DNA of 64,000 bases from Chytriomyces cf. hyalinus JEL632 (GCA_025435555.1 JAIWWG010000094.1:47361-111360); one strand, 5' to 3'; shown: positions 22,246 through 33,405, numbered from the stretch's first letter. Notes: generated from the letters alone by a model not told the origin. Program-made: numbers and translations.

Positions 22246-23756
22246 TCACAATGCCGTGACATACGCAGATTCATCTCCAAGAGTCTGCTTAGCTGCTGCA
22301 TCCGCCTTCTTCTTTTTCTGGTACCGAATTCCCAACACTCCTCCAACCGCAACCAATACCGCAGCTCCACATCCAACAGCAATTCCAACAATTGCTCCTG
22401 TTGACAACGGTTTCGCTTTCGATCCATCAGATGACCCAGACACGGAGTTTCCTGAATCTGAACTGCCAGCCGTGCTGCTGCCCCCAGTAGTAGTCGACAA
22501 CGGCCCAGATACAGTCCCCGAAGGCGCAAAAGTACCCGTCGTTACGCTCAGACTACTCGCAGTTTGTGTCGTTGCCACACCGCCATTTCCAGTTGCTGGA
22601 TTCTCAAAAAATCCATTCGCAAAAAACGTCCTGAGCACTGTATTGTCATACGGCCCCGTATCCCCGATACACTGAGAAACGGTTTGAATCACGCGTCCAG
22701 CGCGAATGAGAATGTCCATACTCGGCGGGATGGCCGCGGCAGTGTCTGGGTACAAGTCGTGCTCAAGGGATAATCCGTTCGGGTCCGAGGATGTCACCCA
22801 AGTGCGAAATGTCCCCGTCACGCTCGAAATCATTGCAGGTAAGGTTGATTTGCCTACATAAGACCAGTCCAGAGAATCTGTTTTGCGTTTTTTCAAGTGA
22901 CCAAAAAACTTGAGCCAGAACATGCGCAAGCAACAAAAAAAATGAAAGCATTCACTGCACACCTCGGTTCCAAGTGACTGCAGTCAACCCCATAGTGTTT
23001 GCAAGCGCACGAACTCTCGCGTCGATCGCTCCATACGGCGGCCGATAGTATTTGGGATAGACTTTCGTGACTTCGTACACCGTGCGCGCCGAATAAACGA
23101 GTTCAGAAATGATTTGGTCGTCTAGAGGGGCAAAAGAGGGGGGCAAAAAGCGACAGATCAATAAAAAAGTGATCGCTGGGCTGTTGACATGTGTGTTCAA
23201 ACTGACTCACCCGACAAAAGAGATAGATTCGAATGGCTCCATGTGTGAAGTCTGTTGTGCTCTATCCATCAGCGGCGGCATTGAAATCAGTTCTGTAAGA
23301 ATTGCATATACCCAATCTGATGACCCTCAGCATACGTTCGCGCGAGAACTTCAGGCAAAAATTGAACATTGGCGCCAATGACCCTGTTCAGAACAGAAGT
23401 TCCACTCAGACATTACAATCAAGATAACCCAATCCCAAAACTGATGGTTAACATACCAGAACGTGGCCTTGACTGAAACGTTTGGTAGTTTCAGGTAATC
23501 CAGGACCATGGGAGTACTCGGCGACGGCCCGTCGTCAAATGTAGCACCCCACACGAGCGGGTTTGGAGAATTGCACGCCGTAATGTCGGGAGACGAAGCC
23601 GTCGGGTTCACCTGCTTAAAGTACTGAGTCCACAGCGGCTGCGCGGGGGCTGTTGCTGGAGGCTTTGTGACGTCGTACTTTGGCGCCCAGCTAAAGTCAT
23701 ACTGAGCGAGGGTTACAGGCACAAGGGCTATCAGCAGGACAAGATGGGTGGTCATC
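22246..23756 (-). CDS. Chitin deacetylase-like CE4 enzyme (CDA6), membrane anchored
   Basis: CE4 enzyme starting MTTHLVLLIALVPVTLA, a signal peptide followed at once by QYDFSWAPK. Motifs: TFDDGPSPST near 23530 with no intron at FDDG, HTWSH near 23240, RPPYGAID near 23030 uninterrupted, LDWSYV near 22865, LEHD near 22755. After the catalytic domain a Ser/Thr/Gly stalk leads to a transmembrane helix (AIVGIAVGCGAAVLVAVGGV) and a Lys-rich stop-transfer (YQKKKKAD). The protein should be a plasma-membrane enzyme facing the wall. It differs from CDA4 and CDA5 in lacking the RPP intron. A TATA-like sequence lies about 125 bp upstream. Confidence 0.88.
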
Positions 23757-24181
23757 TGTGGGAGAGGGGAGTGGAGGGGATTGTGTGAGTTTTGTGGAGT
23801 TTCTATTTTTGCTTTTGTCGTTGTTGACCACAGATTTGGAAAAGCCAAGACATAGACAATTCAGCCACCAGAGGCACACATTATATAATGCGGTATCCAC
23901 ACTCAATCGCTTGGTTATAGTTCAGCATTCGTCAGCTGGTTGCAGCGTCGGAGGCTGCGGAAGGGAAGGGAGAATGGGAGGGGGAGACGGAGAGGCCTGA
24001 GAGAGGGAAGACAGAGAATGAGAAAGGGTGCTTTTGCAGTCTCCATCCCCATCCCATTGAGAGGCCCGCATGATGCCAAGTTGCGCCGACTGTATGCGCC
24101 AAAAGAGAGTCTGAGTCGAACTTAAAAAATATTTTATGCATAAATAAACAAACACGGTGGTAAAAAAAAAAGTGGTTCAAA
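23757..24181. promoter_or_regulatory. Divergent promoter region of CDA6 and the dilysine protein gene
   Basis: 425 bp between two divergent starts. On the minus strand TTATATAA at 23881-23888 lies at TATA-like distance from CDA6. The middle is purine-rich (GGGAGGGGGAGACGGAGAGG near 23974). No gene seen. Confidence 0.4.
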
Positions 24182-25541
24182 ATGGGCATCATCTCACTGC
24201 TGCTTCTCGCTGCCCAGACTGCACACATGGTATCAGCGCACGGCCAAGAAGTGGCCCACCAGCACATCCGTAAGAAGTCCATCCACTTCGAAAATGCAAG
24301 TCCCCATCAAAGACTGACCAGCCCCACCTTCACCCGCGTGCGTTGTAACGCAGCATACAACTTGGGAGACCTTGTCACCATCGAATGTCCAAAGATTTAC
24401 AACAACGGTTCCATCTCTAGCACAATCTTTGAGCCACTTCATTGCTCTGATGTACAGTGTTTATTATTGGTTTTTCAACTCACGAGTCAAGCTTTTTTTT
24501 TATTTCGCGCCCCTGTGTCCTCCCCCATCTGTATCGCATCAACACGTATTATTTTTGGAAATTGTCAGACAAATACTCCGCTGGCTTTACCCTTCGGAAT
24601 GGACGCTGTAAGTGTGGCCTTACTTCAACATTGGATAGGGGAAACAAAACAAAAAACAGCTGAACACACATTCAACCGGGCAGCTGCTTCAATGTGTCTG
24701 GGCCCTCGATGAACCCATGTACAACATGATTTCTCTGTCGCTGGATATGCAAGCAAGTTACAGCTGCCGAATGCCCATGACCAAAGAGGGTGGACTCTAT
24801 TTCCCGCTAACGTTTGCGTTTTGGGGAAAGAAGGAGGAGGAGCATATTCATATCATGACGCATTGGAGTTGAGTGTTTTTTTTTTCAGTTGTCGAAAAGT
24901 TGTCGAAATCGCGAAATTTGGCCGAATTGCTCACTTTTTTGTTTGGCACTCGTTCTTTTTTTTTTTTTTGAGCACAGATTTCCTCTTTCACGCTGTTGAA
25001 GGCTTCTTTTTGGGTGGAACCGTGTACCCGTTACGCGATCATTGGGTCATGGCGGTGAAAGGCAGCATCATTCTTATCCACGGACCCGTCAGGTCTGTAA
25101 AATTCTTTGCAACTCATCTTTCTTTAGCGCAAACACGGGAAATCTCACCTCGAAAACACATCAAAATGATTCAGATGGTTCGCAGGACATACGTTCGAAG
25201 GCACAATGCAACAAGCCGCCCTCCTCCTCGCCAACGCCCAAGAAGCCGACAAAGGAGCCGGTGGCGATACAATCCCCGCAGCCAACGAAGCCAACAAGGC
25301 GAAGCCGGCTCCAGCAGATCGACCCATTATTGCAAACTCGAAACAAAAAAAGAATGGTGGAAACGTGGTGCCCGTTAAGGCAAAAGATTTACCCACAGTG
25401 TCAAAGTTGTTGTCGTCTGTACCGCGGACAATGGTGTTTTTTTACGTGTTGTTGAGTGTGGGGGCTACGGCGGGGTTGGCGGGGTTGGTGTATTACGCAT
25501 ATTTGAAGCCGAAACTGTTGTTGGAGAAGAAGACCAAGTGA
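24182..25541 (+). CDS. Type I membrane protein with C-terminal KKXX signal, unknown family
   Basis: Not recognised. The start MGIISLLLLAAQTAHMVSAHG is a signal peptide. Exons join in phase through ..FEPLHCSD / TNTPLALPFGMDA / LLQCVWALDEPMYN.. / NFLFHAVEGFFLGGTVY.. / WFAGHTFEGTMQQ, including an intron with a GTTGAG donor near 24868. The lumenal part holds several Cys and the block GGTVYPLRDHWVMAVKGSI. An Ala/Lys/Pro linker leads to a transmembrane helix (FFYVLLSVGATAGLAGLVYY) and the tail ..LLEKKTK. The last four residues KKTK fit the KKXX COPI retrieval signal, so residence in the ER or early secretory pathway is likely. It is divergent from CDA6. Confidence 0.7.
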
Positions 25542-25820
25542 TGGGTTTTGTCTGTTGTCTGTGTGTGAATGCATTACAAAATGAAGCTGTCTTATGTGTC
25601 TTCTCTGGGTCGGTATCAAATTCCTGTATGTCCAGTCTGTGCGTGAGTAACCAGCTGGTAGCATGAAAGGGCGCTAATGCAAAAGAAGATAACCGCGTCT
25701 GGCAAAAGCAAAACAGAAGAAGCGCCGCTTGCTGCACGCTTCAATTTTTCATCATGAAAGCGACGCCATATTAAGAACCCTACTTTTTTTCACAATTCAA
25801 GCAAGCCCAAAAACTCTGAG

Positions 25821-26265
25821 ATGGCGGAGGTGAGTCTCCGTCTGCCCCCTGACCCCCCTCTGAACCATCTGAACCATCTGAACCAGACTGATCCAAACCC
25901 ACATCCCTGAACCCACCCCCTTCTGATCCAAACAGCTGTCTGGTGTGTTTCTCTACGTCGGTTTTGCCGCAATCGCTTGTCTGATGATCGCCGCCACCGC
26001 CGTCCGCTGGCTGCGCATGCGCAGAGATAAACAAACGACCCTCTCATTCTGGAAGTACCTGAGCACAATCACTGGCCCCAATGCGGATCCGCCGCCCTTC
26101 GAACCAGTCGCTGCCGTGCAAGAGGCACTTCCGAGATACAGTGGTCCCGATACAACCACCGCCGAACAAGAAGAAGATGCTCCGTTTGTGATTGTATGTC
26201 GGGGCCAGGATGCGCTCTCTGACGGTGCAACATCGCCGCTGCCGCCGCCGCTGTACTCGCGGTGA
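25821..26265 (+). CDS. Small single-pass membrane protein with PPxY motif
   Basis: A short first exon (ATG GCG GAG, then GTGAGT donor) joins an exon at about 25937 to give MAELSGVFLYVGFAAIACLM.., about 110 residues. One transmembrane helix lies at the N-terminus, followed by RWLRMRRDK, so the tail faces the cytosol. The tail is Pro-rich and ends with PPPLYSR, containing PPLY, a canonical PPxY ligand for WW domains; an LPRY element lies upstream. This layout is typical of adaptors that recruit Rsp5/NEDD4 ubiquitin ligases, which is inference. Family not recognised. Confidence 0.6.
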
Positions 26266-26896
26266 CGCTTTCTCTTTTTGAAGTAGCTCAGATTTCTCTC
26301 TTCATGCCCCCTCTGCAACGACTCACACGTACACACAACACGTACATGCACACAACCTCATTCCTATTTTTCCCAGTTGTCCGTCATTTGTAAATAAAAA
26401 AAAGAGGCAGACTGGCGGTAAATGTCTTTTTCATGCTTGACCAAACACCATCGAGCGACATCTTCATTGACTGACCTTAAAATTGGTGCCATGATCGAAA
26501 GAGGCAGGGAAATCAAGAGACATGGCCTTTCTCTCGAACAAAAACTCATTGACAATGCGGCGATACCCTAAACTGCTTGAATCGAAATGTTTTCCAAGCG
26601 CATCAAAAAGCGATTTGTCTGTTGTCTAGTAGAGGAGGTGGTGTGTCTGCACATGTATGCATGGCGGGAAGACATGAAAAAGAGACAGTTGTAGTAGTTA
26701 GCAAGAGGAAGTGGGTCAGCGTTATGATTTTGGAATATGCAATCAAAACAAATTGCTGGAAAAGAAGGGCAACTCGCAGACTTTGTTCTATGTTAATATT
26801 ATACGCGAATCGAGGTTTAAAAAAAAAAGAGCGAGAACAGCATAGAAAAAGGAGTTTCAAAAAAAGTTGGATGGGAAAAGAAGGTGATTCTTTTTT
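26266..26896. other. Convergent intergenic region, no gene seen
   Basis: 630 bp between the 3' ends of the PPxY gene and the RING/LON gene. Open frames on either strand lack protein-like composition. Confidence 0.55.
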
Positions 26897-28657
26897 TTAC
26901 AGCCTGAGCGCTTCAATCACTGTCCTCATCCGTTCATGAGGGTACACACTCGACAGAATTTCATACTTTCTTTGACTGAATAATAAACAGTGGTCAGCCT
27001 TCACGCGCAATGCACACAAACAACATCAACGAAATCGTTCTCACAGATTCAACGGAATCCACTGCGCAGCCCAGAAACTAAGCATCCCGGCGTCACTAGG
27101 CATCGGTCCATACCCTTCCTCCAACAACCGCACACGTGCAGGATCCAACCCCTCCAACATGCCCGTCACAGTCCGTCGCAACTTCATGATCATAGTTGCG
27201 TACTCGAGTGGATCAAATTCGGGGACAGCAGCAGTTGCTGTTGCAGATGGTTCAGTGGTTGCTGCGTTATCGTTGCTGGCGTCTCGTTTGTGCGCGTGCA
27301 TGTCGTTAAAGTCAACGTCATCGAGTCGTTCTACGTGGGCGTAGTGGAGACCTTCGGGAGAGATTGTTGACGTGTCGTCCACGACTTTGAAGCGGAATTG
27401 TGCTTTCGTTTGGATGTAATATCGCGGGAGGGATCTGTTTTGAGAGGTGCCAACTCAGTAAACAAAGGAATCAAAAGCAAATCAATAAATCAAAAAGAGT
27501 TTTTACCCTTTGCTCGTTTCCCGCTCATCGCCCATCATTTCCTCTGAAAACTCGATGGAAACCGCCGAGCCAATCTTTGAGAACCGCAGCTGGGGTTCGA
27601 AAGGGTTGAAGCTACGTTTGGGCAGACAAAGACCAAACGGGGATCCTGTTTCAAGACATTCCTTGACCATCACGCGATATCTGGGTTCAAACATGTGAAA
27701 TTCTTGACGGGTTCCTGGAAACGCAAGAGAGACTGGGAAGATGGGGATGGTCATTCGCTGGGCGGATGGCAAGTTCCATTCGATCAAAGGCCGTGTGGGC
27801 AGCAGGTGGGCCCATTTGGTCGTGAGCGCGTTGATGAACCAGTTGGTTTTCCTGGATGTAAGCGCAGCGAAGGAGGGAAGAGGAAATCTGCAGACTGGAC
27901 AGACTGGGTTCAATGGCGCATGAACCAAACATGCTAGAAGACAGTTTCGACAAGCAGAGTGGCCACAAGTGAGGGTCAGCGGGTCGTTGAAGGTGGTCAG
28001 ACACAGGATACATTCAAGCAGCTCAAGCATCTCTGCTGATGGAACATCCGGAACTTTGAGTGCGTTGCATTGCTGTGAGTTTGGTGTCCAGTGCGTGGGA
28101 ATGGAAGTAAGCGCAAGTTGCTTTGTTTCGATCGCGAAACCGGATCTCATTTCAATAATTCTCCGCTTCGCAATCCCGCGTCTGTTCCACGGATTAAGCT
28201 CATGGGCTTCATCTGCATGCGCAGCAGCCAGTTCGAAACGACCCTTTTGGAGAGCGAGCGATGACAGCTCGAGAAGGTCGCTCTGGTTGGTGTGCGAACC
28301 GGTTTTCGACAGCGATTTCTGCGCACCCCCGCCTCTCTCAGCGTTGATAACTCTCGATCCCTTCCCATCGCTCTCGCTGGCACTCGCCAAACAAATCTGC
28401 AGCAACCCTTCGAGCACCCAATCAACGCCAGTCACGCCGTAGTGCCACTGCCTGCAAGATCTCACTGGACATCGAAAGCGAGTCAGCACACGCGACAGAG
28501 AGGCAGTGTTCTGGTTAAATCGCAGCTCGTGCGCGCACACGGCCTCAAAGAGATCGTTTGTGCAAATGCGGACGCAGGATTTACATACGCTCGCTCCGCA
28601 CGGCAGTGACACTGCTAACGTCAAGGTCTCGAGACAGCTGGCGCATGCAAAGTGCAT
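26897..28657 (-). CDS. RING-finger and LON substrate-binding domain protein (LONRF-like)
   Basis: Predicted E3 ubiquitin ligase. The N-terminus has a Cys-rich block (CASCLETLTL..CGASVCKSCV), probably a first degenerate RING. A helical, TPR-like stretch follows (LALQKGRFELAAAHADEAHELNP). A clear C3HC4 RING comes next: CILCLTTFNDP, CGHSACRNCL, CPVCRFPLP (near 28010-27900). Then a LON N-terminal domain: IPIFPVSLAFPGTRQEFHMF, EPRYRVMVKECL. Two introns complete it: GG/ATCC near 27493-27433, and one after WIPLN near 27052 that removes an apparent stop and adds a last exon ending ERMRTVIEALRL, typical of the LON domain end. Its order RING-TPR-RING-LON matches animal and fungal LONRF proteins. Substrates are unknown. 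Confidence 0.87.
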
Positions 28658-28857
28658 ATTTTTGATTGGGGTTTCAAATAAACTGACGTCGCCGCTGGCG
28701 TGACGGAATATTTCGGATCGACAAAAGTTTATGATCTCATTCGCTTCATTTTACAGAAGCTGTGCCGTCTCCGACAACAACGCCGAGTCGGTACTTAAGT
28801 ACGAGGCATGCTCACCCATCTCAACACTCCAACGACTACATACAATATACACAAAAC

Positions 28858-29121
28858 ATGCCTTCTGATAAAAAGAGAACCTCGTTTACTCAAGTCCTGA
28901 TAACCACTCTGGTGTTTTGCACACTCGCTGCCCTCGTGCTGAAGGCAAGCTTACACATGTTCCGCGCGGCAAGACTGGCTGGCCTGGCATGCAGGAGGTG
29001 TGGAGGGGTGGGGCCGTGCATGAAGCAGTCCATCTGGAGCCTGTGGTCGCTGGGGATGGGGATGGGGTCCGAGTGCCAATCATTACAAAGCAGACATGGG
29101 GCCTTGGCAGCTAGCTGTTAA
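28858..29121 (+). CDS. Possible small membrane protein
   Basis: Open frame of 87 codons starting MPSDKKRTSFTQVLITTLVF, with one hydrophobic helix (VLITTLVFCTLAALVL) after a basic N-terminus and a Cys-containing tail (ACRRCGGVGPC). No family recognised and no splice support. It lies in the 600-bp gap between the divergent starts of the LON gene and CDA7, so it could be chance. Confidence 0.3.
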   Translation: MPSDKKRTSFTQVLITTLVFCTLAALVLKASLHMFRAARLAGLACRRCGGVGPCMKQSIWSLWSLGMGMGSECQSLQSRHGALAASC

Positions 29122-29270
29122 GTCCACCGATGAGAATCATTTGTTGTCAAAAACCCGCTTCTGGGCCAACCAAAAATAAAAAATGCATATTTACCAACGT
29201 CCCCTGTTCAACTTTCCTACGGACCATAAATCTGTCGCATCAAAAACTCGGGTCAATAACGCCCAAAAAA

Positions 29271-30994
29271 ATGAAGACTTCCGCATTCCTCCTCCTCCTC
29301 GTGCCCGGCTTCATCCACGCCCTCACAACTTCCGATCAGGACCGTCTCCAGCAGAGAGCACCCGCTGATCAGGTGCCAGTGACATTTGATTTCAGCTGGG
29401 CCCCTCAGCGCGACTTTGGGAATGGGGCTTCAGGAGCGTTCGGAGTCCCGGCCTGGACCCAATGGTTCAAGCAAAACCCCAGTGCTTCCGCAGCGCCAGC
29501 AATAATCTCCCAGTGCAGCAACATGGCTGTGTGGGGCACATCGTTTGATGACGGTAGCGTTAACCCCTGTTCTATCTGTTGCGGGGTTTTGAACACAGTT
29601 GAACTAATGTTGAATGATGTCAAAACAGGGCCGTCCGAGTTCACGCCGACCCTGCTTGACTGTAAGAATGCACCCCAGCGCTACTTTGTACTGTACTGAT
29701 CAGCAGATCCATCTCTTCTCCCCCTCGCTGTCATTGCATACCTCAGGGTTCTCAAAGACGCAGCACAAGACCACGTTCTTTGTCATTGGAAATAACGTAA
29801 TCAGCTACCCAGACGCGCTATACAGGGCGTTCCAGGAAGGACATCAGCTTGCGTTCGTTTTTCTTGACACCCCCTTGTCTGGTGACCCGTCTTCAAAGAA
29901 AAAAAAAGCGTTGAACAGGACCCCACTTTACAATTACACAGATCACACACTTGGAGTCACCCTGATCTGAAATCCTTGTCTGATGATGACGTTGTCGCGG
30001 AGCTTGTTTATGGTAAAGTCTGCTTCCCCTTCGTTTGTGGCAAACTTGTTTACCGTCACGGAAACTTCAGGAATCATGGCCATCCGAACCATCACTGGTA
30101 AAACACCCAAATACTACAGACCGCCCATGGGAAATGTCGATGATCGGGTGCAAGCGCTTGCTGGAATGATGGGCTTGACGACCGTCGTCTGGAGCCACGG
30201 TACGCAAAAGGAAACCTGACCTGAGGTCCTCAAACTGGGCCCTTTAAATACCAACTCCCACAACTCCAGATTCGGAAGACTGGACATTTGCGGGGAAACC
30301 TGAAATGAGAAATGTCCTCACAGCTTTTCGGCAATGGATGGATCAAGGTGTGCAAGGAGCCATCTCTCTCGAACATGATCTTTGGAGGTTTTACCTACTT
30401 TTGGATTTTTGGCAAACCCACAATCAGGACTCTAATCGTTATGGCAATGTTTATTTTTCGTTCTGCAGTGACACTGTTGAGGTCGGCATTCAGGCCATGG
30501 AGCTGCTCGTGAACAACAACCGCACAATCGTACCCGTCAGCGACTGCTTACAAGACCCAACCCCCTACAACAATGCCATTCTTGAAGGATTTTTCCAAAG
30601 CGGCCAGTTTACAGAACGGCAACAAGTGCTTCCCTTCCGTCTCGGCAGCTTGTCTCCCCAAGCAACGACTCAGAAGGCAACTACCCAGGCAACTACCCAG
30701 GCAACACTCGCGGCTATACAGCCAACGAAGGCAGCCCCAGTTGTTCCAAGTGCCACTTTTGCTTCGGTCGAGCCTGTGACTGCCGGTAGCTCGTTCGTGG
30801 AATCCACTGGCCGGAGTGCTGGACTCTCGGCCGGCGCGATTTCTGGAATCGCAATTGGCGCAGCTGCAGCAGGGTTTCTGTTGGTGGCTGCTGCCGTCAT
30901 GGCTGTTCGGTGGGACCACGAGAAGCGCACTTTGAGACAGAAACCAACGAGCACCGCTGCTGCATCCGAATCACAGACATTCCTCACTGTCTGA
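29271..30994 (+). CDS. Chitin deacetylase-like CE4 enzyme (CDA7), membrane anchored, RPPM variant
   Basis: CE4 enzyme starting MKTSAFLLLLVPGFIHA, a signal peptide. Motifs: SFDDG near 29546 with an intron right after it, HTWSH near 29946, RPPMG near 30120 (no intron), DSEDW near 30272, LEHD near 30365. The usual aromatic after RPP is Met here, unlike all six other copies. GPSEFTPTLLD replaces GPSENT. After the catalytic domain come Ala/Thr/Gln repeats (TQKATTQATTQATL), a transmembrane helix (AISGIAIGAAAAGFLLVAAA) and a basic tail. So a plasma-membrane enzyme is expected. It is on the opposite strand from the CDA4-CDA6 run. Confidence 0.87.
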
Positions 30995-31446
30995 AAGAAC
31001 AGCTTCAAGAAACTACAACAACTCACATCAAACACAATCAAAGTAACATTAATTTCGTCGCTGTCCTCTCTCTCCTTCTTTATCAAGCATGCATATCGGG
31101 TTTTGGGTGCACACTTATTCTTTGTTTTTATCGTGCTGCAAACGTATCTTTTTTTGTTGCTTTCAAGAATTTTGCTGACAGTTCATCTCGTCAAGGCTCT
31201 CCATTGCCCAGTGAGCATGGCAATATCAGTAAACTTTAAAATGTTGGAAAGCTGATCAACGCGTTTTTTTGATGTTTTGAATTGCCCTTTCCTTGCATTG
31301 CTTGCGGCTCTCGTTGTTCTATTGTTCTCATGGGCATTCGCAACGCGTTCACACATGTCCAAAATGACACAGGCAGCACCCATTTCACCTGTTTATAAAA
31401 TCAAGCATTTAAAATAAAAATAAAAAGCCATCTCCATCATACATAC
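30995..31446. other. Intergenic region upstream of a membrane protein gene
   Basis: No gene seen. TATAAAA at 31394-31400 lies 47 bp before the next ATG and may be its TATA box. Confidence 0.45.
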
Positions 31447-32332
31447 ATGGGAGTCAGCGACGATCTCATCCCGCACGCCCTACTGACCGTATCATCAACG
31501 GACACCACGCAAGACTGCTCCCCATCAAATTGCAATGCATCCAACGTGGCAGCTGTCGGTCAAAACGGGTTCTGGCGCAGCGCTCCCCAAAGCGAATCCA
31601 CCTGCCAACAGCAATGGCTCAACGCCCGCTTCGACACGCTCAGAGTCGTGCATTCATTCTCCATTCAGTATCGAGAGGGGTTTGTCCCGCCGTCCGTTGT
31701 TCAAACTGTTTCAAACAGTCCTGTTGTGCCGTTGTTTGTGTTTGAGTTGACTTCAGCGGCATGGGATGGTGGCGTGATTGCTGTGGATGCTACTTCAGCA
31801 TTGCAATGCGTTTCTTCTTCTGCGTATGATGTGGATCGGACAAGGACGGTTTTGGACACTTGCACGATTGAATGGGTTGCTGGGCTAACAGATTCTGGAC
31901 ATACGGGCGCCAGATGGACATGGAAACCCATTCAGTCATCAGCAGGATTATGTCGAGTCGCTGTGGTCGAGGTGAGATCTTGCTGTTGGGAGTCCCTCTT
32001 TTTTTTTTTTTTTTGTCTCATCAAACGCCTGCACCTACCCACCCACACAGATGATTCTGACAGGATCAAATGCTGAAGACCTTGTATCATCCGTTGTCGA
32101 CAAAGTTGGAAACACAGGTCCCATGTATCCCACGTTGCCACCACCACCCCCAAATGACACGCGTTTGCCGCCTGCTGCCATCGGTGGCATCACTGTGGGT
32201 GTGCTCGGATTTGTTGCACTATCGATTGTTGGACTATTGTGTCTTGTGAGGAAGCGGAATTTAGAAAAACGAAAACGGGCGCGTCGTTTGCTTGCTGATT
32301 CCACCACTGCTTCTTTTTTGATGGGCCAATAA
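31447..32332 (+). CDS. Type I membrane protein with possible discoidin-like ectodomain
   Basis: Two exons joined VVE / MILTGSNAED across a GTGAGA intron near 31971-32050. The N-terminal part contains CQQQWLNARFDTLRVVHSFS and IQYREGF, loosely like the strand pattern of F5/8-type C (discoidin) domains; this is a weak resemblance. It is Cys-containing and ends in PPPPPP before a transmembrane helix (AIGGITVGVLGFVALSIVGL) and a basic cytoplasmic tail (RKRNLEKRKRARR). No signal peptide is seen at the proposed ATG, so a 5' exon may be missing. It sits between CDA7 and the chitinase and may be a surface protein. Confidence 0.55.
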
Positions 32333-33234
32333 ACAGTCTTTGAATTTAATATGGCACCGTCTCAGGGTCACAATGTGCTGTTTTCACCCACCCCAGGTAT
32401 TCACCTGTCCAGGTCCTCAGAGAATCACAACAGGATGAGAGCCTCGACGAGAGTCGGTCTTGAGGTTTGTCAAGCAGAGTACGTAACGGCGACTACAGGT
32501 AATCCCTTGGTCACGGACAATGAACAGTTGAGATCGGTACTGTGAGACAAAGCTTCTGCCAAGTAATAAATCTTCTTCTATCCTTTTGCTTGCTACAGTG
32601 TACGCGTTTTATAGCGATTTACTGTCACTTTGCATTTTCCCAGTCTATTTTGAGACGTTAATTTCCGCGTCGACACAACAGCTGCTCAGCGCATCGTGTC
32701 GTCCAAATTGCCCATGAGGACCCTTTAGAATCTCTAGCTTGGTACATGTGACACGGTTTTCCATTTGTGAGCCAATCATGTTTCTTGACATGTCATGTCA
32801 AGAACAGTGTTATTGCTCTCAGTCCTCGCGGGATTCCCCCGCGAAACTAGTCAAACGGTACCACAGCATTCTACTCCTTGCAGACGCGTGTGGAGCGCAA
32901 AGATCGCGCCTTTTAGTGATTTTGCAATCCCACCAACCTGGCATCCCTACGTCTAGGGCTTTCCATGTTGGTTCGGTTGCAGGTCTTAATATTGAAGATA
33001 CCAACCGTGATCTCTAGTTCGAACCTCCTCGTCTCACACCTTTTGATTATTCTGATGGTGACATTTAGATGACTTTGATTATTGTTCATCTTGGGCGCGT
33101 ATCGACAACAGGTGATATTGAATGAGAGTTTATTTAGAGAGTTCCATGTACGAATGTCTGTCGCGTAAGCGCATGTAGCAAAGGATAGGCCGTAGCGTTT
33201 ATCAATCCTGAACTAGCGTTTGTTTCAACAAAAA
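32333..33234. other. Intergenic region with two hairpin-forming repeats
   Basis: 900 bp between the membrane protein gene and tRNA-Ser. No gene is supported. Inverted repeats lie at 32782-32804 and 32826-32844. Confidence 0.55.
32782..32844. repeat. Adjacent perfect palindrome and GC-rich hairpin
   Basis: 32782-32804: arms TTCTTGACATG / CATGTCAAGAA around one T, a perfect 11-bp inverted repeat. 32826-32844: arms TCGCGGG / CCCGCGA with a 5-nt loop. 21 bp separate them. No coding frame explains them. Confidence 0.85.
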
Positions 33235-33316
33235 CGACAACGGCAGGACTTGAACCTGCGCATCCAGAGGATAATAGATTTCTAGTCTATCGCCTTAACC
33301 ACTCGGCCACGTTGTC
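33235..33316 (-). tRNA. tRNA-Ser(AGA)
   Basis: 82-nt class II tRNA matching the copy at 3152 over the whole gene, including anticodon stem ATAGA/TCTAT and anticodon AGA. Confidence 0.95.
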
Positions 33317-33405
33317 TTGTTTTAGACCAAAATGTAAAAGCTACTAATTAATATACAAAATTAACGACTGTTCGTTGGATCGATGAATTTTATTGCTTAA
33401 GATGA

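Noticed and set aside
26577-26939. Open frame of 120 codons in the convergent gap
   Set aside because: Lys/Arg-rich translation of A-rich sequence, overlaps the last exon of the LON gene antisense.
27041-27055. Stop codon after WIPLNL as the end of the LON gene
   Set aside because: A GTGAGA donor precedes it and a TTCAG acceptor near 26981 leads to an exon that completes the LON domain in frame.
32351-32545. Short open frame after the type I membrane protein gene
   Set aside because: 64 codons, no splice link to the upstream gene and no features. Insufficient.
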